DNA from: CAZNUM01 sp964539305
Lineage (GTDB): Bacteria > Fidelibacterota > Marinisomatia > Marinisomatales > TCS55
Reading direction: 5' to 3'
Length of the DNA: 60,991 bases
NCBI GenBank assembly: GCA_964539305.1
Contig: CAZIIM010000012.1
Span: 1 to 60,991 of the forward strand
Shown here piece after piece: positions 1 through 9,267 of this stretch (positions are counted from its first letter, which is position 1; every line of letters starts with the position of its first letter). Below the pieces are notes generated by a model. It ran no database searches and was not told the origin of the DNA. It was given only the letters and a program-made list of their open reading frames with translations. Made by a program: the position numbers and the translations under genes.

Positions 1-35
1 GTTAAAAAGGTGATCAGAATAAATAATTTTTTCAT
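1..35 (-). CDS. start of a secreted protein gene, cut by the window edge
   Basis: Reading the minus strand from position 35, ATG opens a frame beginning MKKLFILITFL and running off the window without a stop. Two lysines followed by a hydrophobic run are typical of a signal-peptide N-terminus. GAGG at 42-45 lies six bases upstream of the ATG, a well-placed Shine-Dalgarno site. The gene follows the M1 peptidase gene, whose stop is at 121, with an 85-base gap and no visible terminator, so it may be the next gene of the same transcript. Its function cannot be seen. Confidence 0.6.
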   Translation of the reverse strand, partial: MKKLFILITFL

Positions 36-120
36 GGTTATCCTCGCTGGTGATTCTGTTTGCCTGGTTGAATGCAACTGCACCGGATTTGTTCCGGGTC
101 CTGCCGAAATAACAATCGCG

Positions 121-3078
121 TCACAATCCCTGCTGGAAACTGAAAATGAGGTTGGAAAAATCGGTGGTTCCCTTCCCGGCCTCCACCAGGTACCAGGGCA
201 GGTCCAGACGGAGGTATAGTTCCTGACCGAAAACAGACGTTTTCAGTCGTAGTCCCAAGCCGAAATCCATTAAAACATCGTTAGAAAAGGTTCGGTCCTT
301 CCCAAAGGAAGCCGAACCGTTCAACACTCCTGCATCACCGAACAGGGCCAATTCTGTCCGTACACCGGCCAGACGATGGCTGAAGTAGCCCTCCACGGAA
401 AGGGAGGCGGCCTGCTTCACACCCGGGTATCCTTTTCCCGTAAAACCCCGCAGATTCACGTCCCCCGGCAGGTGGTAACGGTCCCGAAGGTCAGGCTGAC
501 CATAGAAACTGGACCGGTCTCTCAAATAGGATTTTTGGTAGGTATCTCCCGAACCGGCTCCTTCCACCGTGTACAGTTCCTGGATGGGCACACCGTCAGA
601 TCCAGCCCAGATTGCACCAGCCATACCCCGGCCCCGCAGACCAAATTTCCCGCGCTGAAGTTCGGCCCGGTCGATGAACGTGATGCGGGCGAAACTCCAG
701 TCCGACCAGCCCCCCGGCGCCACGTCCAGTTGCATTTCAGACCGGAGGGGACCGGTGTGGGTATTCAGGCGGGAGGAAAGTACCGTCGTCCGTCCCGTTT
801 CAAAGAGATTGGTCCTGCTGGTGTCCACCACATTCACATAGGAAGCGCTCCAGGTCACCCGGTCCAGCTCCAGGAAATGAAAGGACTGATCCAAAACACG
901 ACTGATCTGGAATCCAGCCGTTTCCAGCGCCCCCAGCGAAGCGACGTGGTAGGCAAAAGTGGTGGACGTATCGCCCAGGGGATTCCGGCGCCAGCCCTCT
1001 GCAAACCAGAAAATATTACCCGATTTAACACCGGCGTTTACACCACCCTTCAGGTGTTCCCAGGGACCGTAGTCCCGGGTGAACCAGACACCCGGTAAGT
1101 AACCATCTTTCTCGTGGTACTGTACCGAGGGAAACCATTGAAGAAGGTACCGATTCCGGGGGGCGTAATTCATACCCGGACGGTAAAACAAAACTTCGGT
1201 GGGCATGGCACTGGTGCCGTTATTACGGTAATCCAGGTCTAAGGTTTGTACCTCCGGGTCTAATGTTGCTCTTACCGGTTCTTTGGGAACGGTGAAAACA
1301 AATTCATCCTGCTCCCTCCACTTGTGATTCCGCCACCAGGTGCGGTAGGTGGTACCGTCCTTGAAGGTCACTTCCACCAGCTGAGGCATTTCCCGTTTGC
1401 CGTAACGGTGAATCTGAAGCGTCACTTTCCAGGAACCATCTGGCTGGTGTGATTTTTTCCAGCTCTTGATGCCATAGTCCAGCAGGCGAGTGTTGTGGAG
1501 CCAGGGCCGGAAAAACCAGTCCAGGTCCTCCCCGCTGGTCGCCTCCATGGCCTGGATAAAACGTTCTTCATTGGGGTGTTTCAACTGCCAGCGGCGGTAA
1601 TATGCCTGCATCCCCGCCAGGAACAGGGAATCTCCCAGGACATACTTCAATTCATCCAGCATTAAGGAGGGTTTGGTATAGGCGTTCATGCGGTAACCCC
1701 ATCCGTCCCGGAACATGTAGGAAGAACGGCTGATGGGTTCATCCCTCCCGCTGGTCAGGTAGCGGATGGCGTACCACTGATTCCGACCGAGGCTGCTGCC
1801 GAATTTCCAGTACTTTCTCTGCCACGGTTTTAAACGGGCGGCTTCCAGATCATAGCCCTGAGGACCGTATTTCCTCATCAGGTACCAGCGGGTCTGGAAG
1901 GTGGTAAAGCCTTCATCCAGCCACGCCTCCCGCACTTCATTGTTCCCCAGAATACCGTAAAACCAGATATGACCTACTTCATGGACGATCAAGCCTTCCG
2001 ATTCACTGCCATTCATGACCAGCATGGGGTATTCCATGCCGCCACCCTTCAGCCGGTCCGTGGTGGTCACCTGGGGATAGGGATAGGGACCGAACTGGTT
2101 ACTGAGCCATTCCAGAGTCCACTCTGTCCGGTCCACCACCTTTTTTGTCCACTTTTTCCCGTTTTTGCGGTTAAACAGGACGTGGACCTTAATCTGATTC
2201 CACTCCCCCTCTTCGTAGAGGAAATCGGGGGAAGTGATCCAGGCGAAATCGTGAACATTCTCCGCATGAAAGGTCACTTTCCGCCGGACAGTGGAGTCAG
2301 GCGGCGAATAATTCTTTTCAAAGGCTGCCAGCCATTCGTCGAAGGGACGGCTCGTGTCTACCCTGACGCTTTCCCAGCCCGGATCTCCATCGGTCACCAC
2401 GCCGGTGGCCCCCACGATGTAACCGCCGGGAACGTCCATGGTTACGTCAAAGGTGCTGAATTCACCATAAAATTCCCCCTCGGCGTGGAAGGGCATTTCA
2501 TTCCAGCCGTGTTCATCGTACACCACCATTTTGGGATACCACTGGGCCAAATTGTACTGTTTTCCCACCCGGCCGGCCCGTTCAACCTGCTCCCCAATAT
2601 GGTGGGTCCAATCCAGATCAATCAGAATTGAATCGCCGGGAGCCAGCTCGTGATTCAGTTCCGCTGACAATATGGTGTCATCCACCTTAAAATCCCGTGT
2701 CCACACCGTTCCACCCTGAGAAATGGAAAAACTGTGAATATCGACCCGACTGAAATAGGATTCTTTTCCCTTAATAAAACTGGCGGCCCGGCCCCGACGA
2801 CCGGAACCCTGGAGATACTCCCGCTGCTTCACCGATCCTTCCTGAAAGGCATTGGGGTACAGGTGCATGTATATCTGGTGCAACGTATTCGGGGACTGGT
2901 TCACATACACAATTCTGGAATTGCCCCCGACGGTGTGTGCGGAAGTGTCCAGTTTCACGTCCATCGTGTAATGAACGTACTGCTGCCAGTAGGAATTTCC
3001 CCCCAGGACCAGGTGAGACAGGAGGGGAAACAGAATAATGTAAAATAAGCGGTTCTTAGACGGAGCGCTGCTGATCAC
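121..3078 (-). CDS. M1-family zinc metallopeptidase with C-terminal outer-membrane barrel-like region
   Basis: The 985-residue protein begins with a signal peptide (about residues 1-26). Residues 345-351 (GGGMEYP) match the M1 substrate-binding GxMEN-type motif. Residues 366-370 (HEVGH), with a glutamate 18 residues later in EAWLDEGF, form the complete M1 zinc site HExxH-x18-E, so aminopeptidase activity is expected. The last 350 or so residues are not typical of M1 enzymes: they have alternating polar/aromatic strands and an LRGF motif, resembling an Omp85/surface-antigen barrel. The enzyme may therefore be anchored in the outer membrane. The start codon is GTG, overlapping the stop of the TlpA-like gene as GTGA. 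The peptidase call is firm; the barrel is inferred from sequence texture. Confidence 0.88.
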   Translation of the reverse strand: MISSAPSKNRLFYIILFPLLSHLVLGGNSYWQQYVHYTMDVKLDTSAHTVGGNSRIVYVNQSPNTLHQIYMHLYPNAFQEGSVKQREYLQGSGRRGRAASFIKGKESYFSRVDIHSFSISQGGTVWTRDFKVDDTILSAELNHELAPGDSILIDLDWTHHIGEQVERAGRVGKQYNLAQWYPKMVVYDEHGWNEMPFHAEGEFYGEFSTFDVTMDVPGGYIVGATGVVTDGDPGWESVRVDTSRPFDEWLAAFEKNYSPPDSTVRRKVTFHAENVHDFAWITSPDFLYEEGEWNQIKVHVLFNRKNGKKWTKKVVDRTEWTLEWLSNQFGPYPYPQVTTTDRLKGGGMEYPMLVMNGSESEGLIVHEVGHIWFYGILGNNEVREAWLDEGFTTFQTRWYLMRKYGPQGYDLEAARLKPWQRKYWKFGSSLGRNQWYAIRYLTSGRDEPISRSSYMFRDGWGYRMNAYTKPSLMLDELKYVLGDSLFLAGMQAYYRRWQLKHPNEERFIQAMEATSGEDLDWFFRPWLHNTRLLDYGIKSWKKSHQPDGSWKVTLQIHRYGKREMPQLVEVTFKDGTTYRTWWRNHKWREQDEFVFTVPKEPVRATLDPEVQTLDLDYRNNGTSAMPTEVLFYRPGMNYAPRNRYLLQWFPSVQYHEKDGYLPGVWFTRDYGPWEHLKGGVNAGVKSGNIFWFAEGWRRNPLGDTSTTFAYHVASLGALETAGFQISRVLDQSFHFLELDRVTWSASYVNVVDTSRTNLFETGRTTVLSSRLNTHTGPLRSEMQLDVAPGGWSDWSFARITFIDRAELQRGKFGLRGRGMAGAIWAGSDGVPIQELYTVEGAGSGDTYQKSYLRDRSSFYGQPDLRDRYHLPGDVNLRGFTGKGYPGVKQAASLSVEGYFSHRLAGVRTELALFGDAGVLNGSASFGKDRTFSNDVLMDFGLGLRLKTSVFGQELYLRLDLPWYLVEAGKGTTDFSNLIFSFQQGL

Positions 3079-3677
3079 GAATCAAGGTACGGTTTCAGAT
3101 CCTTGTAAAAGATTTCCTTTGTCCGGGGGCCGATGTACCCTTTAACAATGTGGCCCTCCCGGTTGATGATCAGGGTGGTGGGAATTCCCGTGATGGGTTG
3201 ACCGATAGCCCGACCGTAACGGGCGGTCACGTCCATGATTTCATTCCCCTTCACATCGGTGAGAACCGTGTACTCCATCTCCCATTTCTTCATGAACTCG
3301 GAAATCTGTTTTTCCGTCCCCGATTTAATGGTAATACCCACAATTTCCAATCCTTCATCCTTATGCTCGGCATAGAGACGGTTTAGGTCGGGGATCTCGG
3401 CCCGGCAGGGACCACACCAGGTACCCCAGAAATTAAGCAGGACAACTTTTCCCTTCAAATCACTCAGGCGGAACAGGTCCCCGTTTACCTGCTTCAGGGT
3501 AAAATCGGGGGCCACCAGTACGTTGGTCTCCCGGGTTGTTTCCCGCTCTGTAATAATCTTCTTCACAATGGCACTGGGAGTGAATCCCGGTGACCCGGAA
3601 GACGGTTGGTCTCCCTGACCACCGTACACCAGCGTCAGGAAACTGAAAATAAGACTATTCACAAAATAACGTTTCAT
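3075..3677 (-). CDS. TlpA/ResA-like periplasmic thiol:disulfide oxidoreductase
   Basis: The 200-residue protein has an N-terminal signal or anchor segment (residues 1-20) and a thioredoxin fold with the active site WCGPC at residues 87-91. The downstream GIPTTLIINREG segment carries the cis-proline before strand 4. Such AhpC/TSA-type thioredoxins reduce protein or cytochrome disulfides in the periplasm. The DsbD-type reductase immediately upstream (12-base gap) would supply electrons, so the two probably form one pathway. The gene overlaps the following M1 peptidase start by four bases, which suggests translational coupling. The specific client, for example cytochrome c maturation, is not visible. 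Confidence 0.9.
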   Translation of the reverse strand: MKRYFVNSLIFSFLTLVYGGQGDQPSSGSPGFTPSAIVKKIITERETTRETNVLVAPDFTLKQVNGDLFRLSDLKGKVVLLNFWGTWCGPCRAEIPDLNRLYAEHKDEGLEIVGITIKSGTEKQISEFMKKWEMEYTVLTDVKGNEIMDVTARYGRAIGQPITGIPTTLIINREGHIVKGYIGPRTKEIFYKDLKPYLDS

Positions 3678-3688
3678 TGAATTCCTTT

Positions 3689-5557
3689 CTAACCTGCCAG
3701 CCCCTGATCCAGAAAATCCAGGAATTTGTCTAAATCCCTGGTCATGCCGGGGAACGTGGCGATGACTTCATTGTCCGGACTTAAAATGACGTAATACGGG
3801 AGAGCAGCCGTTCCGAACCGATCAATTTCATACTGCTGATTCTCCCGGTAATTCTCACCCCCGTCAGTGTAAAGTTGCACCATGACCATTTCCCTGAAAC
3901 GCACTTTTACATCCGGTTTGGTAAAGATATTGGCTTCCATCCAGCGGCAGTTGGTACAGGTGTATCCCGTGAAATCAATGAACACCGGCTTGCCCGTTCT
4001 ACGCGCTTCCGCCAGGCCTGCTTCCAGATCATTGTACCAATCAAATTCCTCCGCCGTAGAAGCACCGTTGGTTTTTACGGCCCCCGTTTCTGCCTCCACC
4101 ACCGGCGGCAGGTAGGAGTAAATCAAACCATGAATCCGCTGGCCAAAAAGACCTGAGGAGAGGTAGAGCCCGAATGTCAGGAAACCCATGCTCAGGAGCA
4201 TCCGGGGGACACCGATGCGTTCAATTTTTGAATCGTGGGGCAGCTGGATTTTCCCCAGTAAATAGAAACCGGTAATGAACATGATCCCCGCCCAGGAGGC
4301 CAGCACCATCTTGTGGGAGAAAAAGCCCCAGCCCCAGACCAGATCCATATTACTCAGGAATTTAAAGGCCGCCGCCAGTTCCAGAAAGCCCATCACCACT
4401 TTGACCGCATTCAGCCAGCCACCGGATTTCGGCATCTTGGCCAGGTACTGGGGGAAGAGGGCCAGGAAAAAGAACGGCAGCGAAAAGGCAGCACTGAACA
4501 GGATCATTCCCAGCATGGGCCAGAACCATTGCCCCTGAGCCGCTGCCACCAGCAGAAGTCCCATGAACTGGACGGTGCAGGTAAAGGAGGTCAGGGTAAA
4601 GGTCACCGCCATGAAGAGGATGCCTACGTAACCGCCGCGACTTTCCTGTTTCAGGGATAGCTGGCGCAATTTGGAGGGGACCTGGATTTCGTACATACCG
4701 AAGAGGGATAAGGCAAAATAAATGAACAGGGCTCCCAGGAATAAATTCACCCAGGGATTTGCGGCCAGCTGGTTGGCACCGGAAGCACCCAGGGTTACCG
4801 CCAAAATAAAGCCCAGAATACTGAAAGTAGCGATAATCCCCAGCGTGTACACCAGAGCCTGTTTCAGGGGGTTGCGACCCTCCAGCTCTCCCTGGTGGGT
4901 AAAATAGGATACGGTAATGGGAATCATGGGAAAAACGCAGGGCGTCAGGAGCGCCAGGAAACCCATGGAAATGGCCAGGAGAATAAAGGACCAGAACCCC
5001 TTGCTCACAATTTCATTCAAATCGAGGTCACCCTGGTAGGCCACCGGTTTTGCCGGTGTAAATTCTGTTTTTTCCGGCCGGGCGGGACCAGGTTCAATTG
5101 TCAAACTGACCTGGACGCTGTCCTCCCGGGGTGGGTAACAAATGGAAGCATTGCACACCTGGTAGAGAACGGTGGCTGTCAATTCCTGGGTTCCCGGTGG
5201 CAAATCCTTTTTCAACAGGACCGGTACTTTAAATCGGGCACCTCCGGCATGGAAACGGGTGTTCGTCTGGAAACCTTCGTCATATTTTTCGATGGGTGGA
5301 TTTTCTTCCACCTCGCCCACGGCCTCCACCGCCGGGCCAAAGACATGGACCGAAGTGGCCACTGGTCCCGATCCCACATCTTTCAGGGCATAAATGTGCC
5401 ATTCCGGATCCATTTCCGCCGTGATGGAGACGGTCACTACTTCACCGGCCCGGGCCAGCCCCTCCACCTTCGCCTTGATCGTGACAGGTGAATCGAGCTG
5501 CGCCTGCAGCAGATACAGCAATCCCCCGAAAACAAGTAATATTCGTTTAATAACCAT
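3689..5557 (-). CDS. dsbD: thiol:disulfide interchange protein DsbD
   Basis: The protein transfers electrons from cytoplasmic thioredoxin across the inner membrane to periplasmic disulfide reductases. All three DsbD modules are visible. An N-terminal immunoglobulin-like domain has the redox pair in CNASIC (residues 135 and 140). A polytopic core includes TPCVFPMIPI, with the first membrane cysteine. A C-terminal thioredoxin domain carries CTNC in GYTCTNCRW. The ATG at 5557 was chosen because it gives a clean signal peptide (MVIKRILLVFGGLLYLLQAQ); a longer frame from 5623 would run into the preceding patatin gene. It lies directly before the TlpA-like gene, a plausible electron acceptor. Confidence 0.93.
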   Translation of the reverse strand: MVIKRILLVFGGLLYLLQAQLDSPVTIKAKVEGLARAGEVVTVSITAEMDPEWHIYALKDVGSGPVATSVHVFGPAVEAVGEVEENPPIEKYDEGFQTNTRFHAGGARFKVPVLLKKDLPPGTQELTATVLYQVCNASICYPPREDSVQVSLTIEPGPARPEKTEFTPAKPVAYQGDLDLNEIVSKGFWSFILLAISMGFLALLTPCVFPMIPITVSYFTHQGELEGRNPLKQALVYTLGIIATFSILGFILAVTLGASGANQLAANPWVNLFLGALFIYFALSLFGMYEIQVPSKLRQLSLKQESRGGYVGILFMAVTFTLTSFTCTVQFMGLLLVAAAQGQWFWPMLGMILFSAAFSLPFFFLALFPQYLAKMPKSGGWLNAVKVVMGFLELAAAFKFLSNMDLVWGWGFFSHKMVLASWAGIMFITGFYLLGKIQLPHDSKIERIGVPRMLLSMGFLTFGLYLSSGLFGQRIHGLIYSYLPPVVEAETGAVKTNGASTAEEFDWYNDLEAGLAEARRTGKPVFIDFTGYTCTNCRWMEANIFTKPDVKVRFREMVMVQLYTDGGENYRENQQYEIDRFGTAALPYYVILSPDNEVIATFPGMTRDLDKFLDFLDQGLAG

Positions 5558-5606
5558 GGTACATTTTTTTCTTATTAGTTGAAATATGGACGGGAAAGTA
5601 ACAGGA

Positions 5607-6518
5607 TTAATATTTTTGACCAAACCAATGTTTCAGAGCAAACCAGAGGCCGGTTTTCTTTTTCAGGGTCTGTCGCAGGTCCGGAAGGGATTCTTCCGCC
5701 GCCATTCGACCGGCTTCCAGCAGCTCCTCAAATTTGTCGAACCGGGACCAGCGGTAATCCTTGACCTCCGGTTCAATGATGAAATCTGCCTTTTGATTGA
5801 ATTGCTTTGCCAGATTCAGATAGGTGGACAAATCGGCGCGCATCATGATTTCGTAAATATTGACCCGGTCCAGTTTGGATACCATTTTGCGGCTAATGTC
5901 GATTCCCAGAATGAATTGAACCTCCGGACCGAATACGGCCGTGGGCAGCGGCATGCTGATGCCTCCATCAACGATTAACTGGTCCTCCTTTTCCGTCGGC
6001 TCAATATAACCGGGAATGGTGCCGCTCTGAACCACCGCTTCAATCAGGTCCCCCTCCTGGTACAGCACGGGCTTGCACGTGTTCAAATCCGTTGCCACCA
6101 CTGTTAACGGCACCTGTAATTCTTCAAAACTCTTGGCCGGAATCAGAAAATCAAAAGCATCCCGCAGGCGGTTTCTCCGGATAATGGAGGTGCGGTGGAG
6201 CGACATGGCCAGAACCACCTGGTCTTTTACGCGCCGGGCAATTTGGTCGAAAACGGAATGGGGGTCCCGGTTTTCAATCAACCGGTCGGTTCCCAGGTTT
6301 CGATAAGAATCGTGATCCAGAAAGTCACGGAAGCGCTGTTCGACCCAGTCCGGGTCCAAGGTAGCCGCATACATGGCACCAATGACGGCACCGGCGCTGG
6401 TTCCGGCCACGGCGTGAATGGCAATCTGCTCCCGGTGCAGGACCTGTAACGCACCGATGTGGGCCGCCCCCCGGGCACCCCCGCCGCCTAGTGCCAACCC
6501 CAGATTCGGCTGCACCAT
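5607..6518 (-). CDS. patatin-like phospholipase, RssA/YchK type
   Basis: The 303-residue protein is a patatin-family serine lipid hydrolase with a Ser-Asp dyad. The oxyanion-hole motif GGGGARG is at residues 11-17, the nucleophile elbow GTSAG at 39-43 (Ser41), and the DGG motif with the catalytic Asp near residue 175. No signal peptide or barrel follows, so it resembles the short cytoplasmic RssA/YchK class rather than secreted PlpD-type enzymes. The ATG at 6518 shares one base with the TGA of the cyclophilin gene (TGATG), suggesting coupled translation; an in-frame TTG one codon earlier is less likely. The lipid substrate is unknown. Confidence 0.9.
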   Translation of the reverse strand: MVQPNLGLALGGGGARGAAHIGALQVLHREQIAIHAVAGTSAGAVIGAMYAATLDPDWVEQRFRDFLDHDSYRNLGTDRLIENRDPHSVFDQIARRVKDQVVLAMSLHRTSIIRRNRLRDAFDFLIPAKSFEELQVPLTVVATDLNTCKPVLYQEGDLIEAVVQSGTIPGYIEPTEKEDQLIVDGGISMPLPTAVFGPEVQFILGIDISRKMVSKLDRVNIYEIMMRADLSTYLNLAKQFNQKADFIIEPEVKDYRWSRFDKFEELLEAGRMAAEESLPDLRQTLKKKTGLWFALKHWFGQKY

Positions 6519-7147
6519 CAATCAGCTAACGCTTGACTCCGGGGAAGAATCCGGACGGTCATTTCAACTTTTTCGAAAGGATTGTCCATGTCGGGTCCCT
6601 GATAATCCGGGTTCAGTTTCCGTGGCGTATCCACATTTACAATGGAATCGATCACGGCCAGGCCCTGAATAACTTTTCCGAAGACGGTGTATTTCCCGTC
6701 CAGCCTTGGGGTCGGCGCCACACAGATAAAAAACTGACTGGAGGCACTGTTCGGGTCCTGAGTCCGGGCCATGCTGAGGGTCCCCCGTACATGGAGGGAA
6801 TCATTGAATTCTGCTGGAATGGTCCAGGTGGAGGAATCATCCGGATTACCGAGACCGAAGTATTTCCCGGCCCGCCCGCCGGTTCCGTCATTCAAACGGT
6901 CCGAATCTTTCGAGTTAGGATCTCCACCCTGAATGACAAAACCGGGAATTACCCGATGAAAGGTGGTTCCGTCAAAATAACTCTCCCGGGCCAGGACTTT
7001 AAAACTTTCCACATGTTTGGGAGCCACTTCCGGGTAAAATTCGACAACCATATCGCCGAATTTGGTGGAAATCACCGCCACCTCTTCATCCTTCGAACAG
7101 GCACTGAACAGTAAGGCCATCATCAAAACCGTAAGAACCAATTTCAT
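6518..7147 (-). CDS. cyclophilin-type peptidyl-prolyl cis-trans isomerase, lipoprotein
   Basis: The 209-residue protein starts with a lipoprotein signal ending in the lipobox LFSAC (Cys17), so it is likely tethered in the envelope. The rest is a cyclophilin domain. FHRVIPGFVIQGGDP holds the catalytic Arg, SSQFFICV is the conserved core, and LDGKYTVFGKVIQG is the C-terminal signature. It accelerates proline isomerisation during folding of exported proteins. It overlaps pyrE by four bases (ATGA) upstream and the patatin gene by one base downstream, so it is co-transcribed with unrelated functions. Confidence 0.94.
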   Translation of the reverse strand: MKLVLTVLMMALLFSACSKDEEVAVISTKFGDMVVEFYPEVAPKHVESFKVLARESYFDGTTFHRVIPGFVIQGGDPNSKDSDRLNDGTGGRAGKYFGLGNPDDSSTWTIPAEFNDSLHVRGTLSMARTQDPNSASSQFFICVAPTPRLDGKYTVFGKVIQGLAVIDSIVNVDTPRKLNPDYQGPDMDNPFEKVEMTVRILPRSQALAD

Positions 7148-7719
7148 GTTAAACTCCTGCTACCGGGCTTTACAGCCGGGATTTGTTTTAATTCAGGCGG
7201 TATTTCATTTTCGGCATAAGAGACTGTCTCCAGTTGCAACAGGGAATATTGGTCTTCCGCCAGCCGGACCTGTCCTCCGCTGCGATCCACAATTACCCCG
7301 ACCCCGACCAGCTTTCCACCCGATTGCCGGACGATTTCAATCACTTCCTTCACCGACCCGCCGGTGGTAATCACATCTTCCACCACCAGGACTTTTTCAC
7401 CCGCCTGGATTGAAAAGCCGCGGCGTAGGGTCATCATGCCGTTCTTCCGTTCGGTAAAAATGGACCGAACACCCAGTTGCCGTCCGACAGCAGAACCGAT
7501 GACAATCCCGCCCATGGCCGGCGATATGACCAGTTCAACCTTCTTCGAACGAAAATGTTCAGCTATTTTTTCAGAAAATAATTCCCGGTACTCCGGATAT
7601 TGCAGAATTTTCGAACACTGGAAATAGGTGGCGCTGTGCCGGCCGGAGGTGAGAATGAAATGCCCCTCCATCAGAGCACCGCTCTCCCAGAATATTTCAA
7701 GCAACGCTTCACGCTTCAT
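7144..7719 (-). CDS. pyrE: orotate phosphoribosyltransferase
   Basis: The enzyme converts orotate and PRPP to orotidine 5'-monophosphate, the fifth step of pyrimidine synthesis. The PRPP-binding motif VVEDVITTGGS is intact, and the N-terminal segment SGRHSATYFQCSKI matches the family. At 191 residues it has the usual length. pyrF, the next enzyme of the pathway, lies directly upstream and overlaps by 11 bases, so the two are transcribed together. The gene also overlaps the cyclophilin gene by four bases. Confidence 0.95.
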   Translation of the reverse strand: MKREALLEIFWESGALMEGHFILTSGRHSATYFQCSKILQYPEYRELFSEKIAEHFRSKKVELVISPAMGGIVIGSAVGRQLGVRSIFTERKNGMMTLRRGFSIQAGEKVLVVEDVITTGGSVKEVIEIVRQSGGKLVGVGVIVDRSGGQVRLAEDQYSLLQLETVSYAENEIPPELKQIPAVKPGSRSLT

Positions 7720-8512
7720 CCAAAATACTCCGCATTCGGATCACATAGTTTTCGGCTGCCGCCCGAATAGCCGCCGAGCTTAAATCTCCGGCAAAACTGA
7801 TGCTTCTGGAGATACTGATTAAGACGGCACCGGGCCCCTGCCCCGCTCGAACGGCCGCCTCCAAATCACCCCCCTGATGACCCACACCCGGAATGAGCAG
7901 GGGCAGCTCGGGAGCCAGTTTTCTCACCACCCCTAATTCCTCAGGGGCGGTAGCACCCACCACCAGACCTATATTTTGATTCCCGTTTAACGTCACCGCC
8001 AACCGTGCCACCTGCTCGAACAGTTTTCCTTGATCGGACTCCAACAACTGGAATTCATTGGCGCTGGGGTTGGAGGTGCGACACAAAATAAAAACCCCCT
8101 TCTCAGGATCACGGATAAAGGGCAGGATTGAATCGGAACCCAGATACGGGTTAATGGTGACGGCATCAAAATTGAAATGGCGGAATAAGCTGAAGGCATA
8201 TTGCTCTGCTGTACTGCCAATATCCCCCCGTTTGGCATCCCCGATGACAATGGCAGAACCGTGGATGGCCTGAACCAGTTCCTCCAGCCACTGGAAGCCG
8301 CGACTTCCCCATCGTTCAAAAAATGCCAGGTTAGGTTTATAAGCCACCGCGTACTCTTTCGTGAGCTGAACCACTTTCTCCGTGTGTCGCTTCACATCGT
8401 CCAAAGAAGGATTGACCTGCCCCAGAAGATCCGGGTGCATGTCCAAACCAACACATAAGAGCGACCTTTTCGCCTTTATGGTTTCTAAAAGCCGTAAATT
8501 AAAGGGTACCAT
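7709..8512 (-). CDS. pyrF: orotidine 5'-phosphate decarboxylase
   Basis: The enzyme decarboxylates OMP to UMP. The catalytic motif DAKRGDIG (Asp-x-Lys-x-x-Asp) and CVGLD near the N-terminus are typical of the subfamily-2 bacterial form. The ATG at 8512 gives 267 residues, the usual size, and places the conserved CVGLD near residue 20. The frame could extend to a GTG at 8626, but that would add 38 unconserved residues and run over a TATAAT promoter-like box at 8600-8605. pyrE follows with an 11-base overlap. The start is less certain than the function. Confidence 0.92.
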   Translation of the reverse strand: MVPFNLRLLETIKAKRSLLCVGLDMHPDLLGQVNPSLDDVKRHTEKVVQLTKEYAVAYKPNLAFFERWGSRGFQWLEELVQAIHGSAIVIGDAKRGDIGSTAEQYAFSLFRHFNFDAVTINPYLGSDSILPFIRDPEKGVFILCRTSNPSANEFQLLESDQGKLFEQVARLAVTLNGNQNIGLVVGATAPEELGVVRKLAPELPLLIPGVGHQGGDLEAAVRAGQGPGAVLISISRSISFAGDLSSAAIRAAAENYVIRMRSILDEA

Positions 8513-8599
8513 TCGTGCCGAATTTAGGTCTGTGGATTTCTGGGAAAAAGATCGAAGAATGGCAGGGGGTAATTCTTTCAGCAGAAATATTTGGCATTC

Positions 8600-8605
8600 A
8601 TTATA
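8600..8605 (-). promoter_or_regulatory. possible -10 box of the pyrF operon promoter
   Basis: The minus strand reads TATAAT here, a consensus -10 hexamer, in the 137-base divergent gap between pyrF (start 8512) and the GNAT gene (start 8650). No good -35 box lies 16-18 bases upstream, so the assignment is tentative. Transcription from it would begin upstream of the 8512 ATG but after the alternative GTG at 8626, which favours the shorter pyrF. Confidence 0.35.
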
Positions 8606-8649
8606 TAAATTAAAGAGGGTATTCACCTGAACAGCGCTTTTCGGAGATC

Positions 8650-9267
8650 ATGAAGCAACTGACCATTAATACCGGTGAAAAATCAGAGACCCGGGTCATC
8701 GCCTCCAGCGGTGTCTTTCAGATTGAACTGTTAAAACACGTAGGGCAGGCCGACTATCCTCAACTGGTCCACATTTCCAAATCCCTGGCAAAAAAATATG
8801 GTGAGAAGGCCGTCCTGACCAAATCCACCATTCACAAATATTTTAATAAACCTGGGTCCCTGCCCTTCATTGCCCGTTATCGGGGAGAAATTATCGGCTA
8901 CATTATCGGTGTTCCCCTGGAAGAACTAAGTCAGGAACCGTGGGCCCGACTGGACGAAAATTTCGGAAAACACAATACCCTTTACACCTACGCTTTTGTC
9001 ATCCAGTCCCAGTATAAAGGAAACGGCTACGCCAAAATGCTCAAACGGGTTTTTCTGAGCTGGGCGAAAAAGAGGAAGGATATCCACTACATCACCGGTC
9101 ATGTGAAACTGGGGATCTCCAGCCGTTTTTCGGGAGATATTCGAATACTGAATCGGGTGGAAAACTGGCAGGGTACCGGAAAAACGTTCGAATATTACCG
9201 CCGGGATCTGGGTTCCGACCAACTCCTGCCTCCGAAACACAATCCCCCGCTGGCGAACAAGATTTAA
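8650..9267 (+). CDS. GNAT-family N-acetyltransferase
   Basis: The 205-residue protein carries a GNAT fold. GEIIGYIIGVPLEE matches strands beta2-beta3, and AFVIQSQYKGNGYAKMLK contains the acetyl-CoA pyrophosphate-binding motif Q/RxxGxG/A (QYKGNGYA). The acceptor substrate is not recognisable. GGAG stands three bases before the ATG, a close but plausible ribosome site. The gene is on the opposite strand from pyrF, with a divergent promoter region between them. Its stop codon overlaps the stop of the convergent symporter gene by three or four bases, leaving no room for a terminator between them. Confidence 0.8.
   Translation: MKQLTINTGEKSETRVIASSGVFQIELLKHVGQADYPQLVHISKSLAKKYGEKAVLTKSTIHKYFNKPGSLPFIARYRGEIIGYIIGVPLEELSQEPWARLDENFGKHNTLYTYAFVIQSQYKGNGYAKMLKRVFLSWAKKRKDIHYITGHVKLGISSRFSGDIRILNRVENWQGTGKTFEYYRRDLGSDQLLPPKHNPPLANKI

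Noticed and set aside
10..219. 69-codon plus-strand frame at the left edge
   Set aside because: It overlaps the M1 peptidase gene end and the start of the minus-strand secreted protein, which has a proper ribosome site and signal sequence.
376..1098. 240-codon plus-strand frame opposite the M1 peptidase gene
   Set aside because: It lies wholly inside a well-supported minus-strand gene, with arginine- and proline-rich low-information sequence typical of an antisense shadow.
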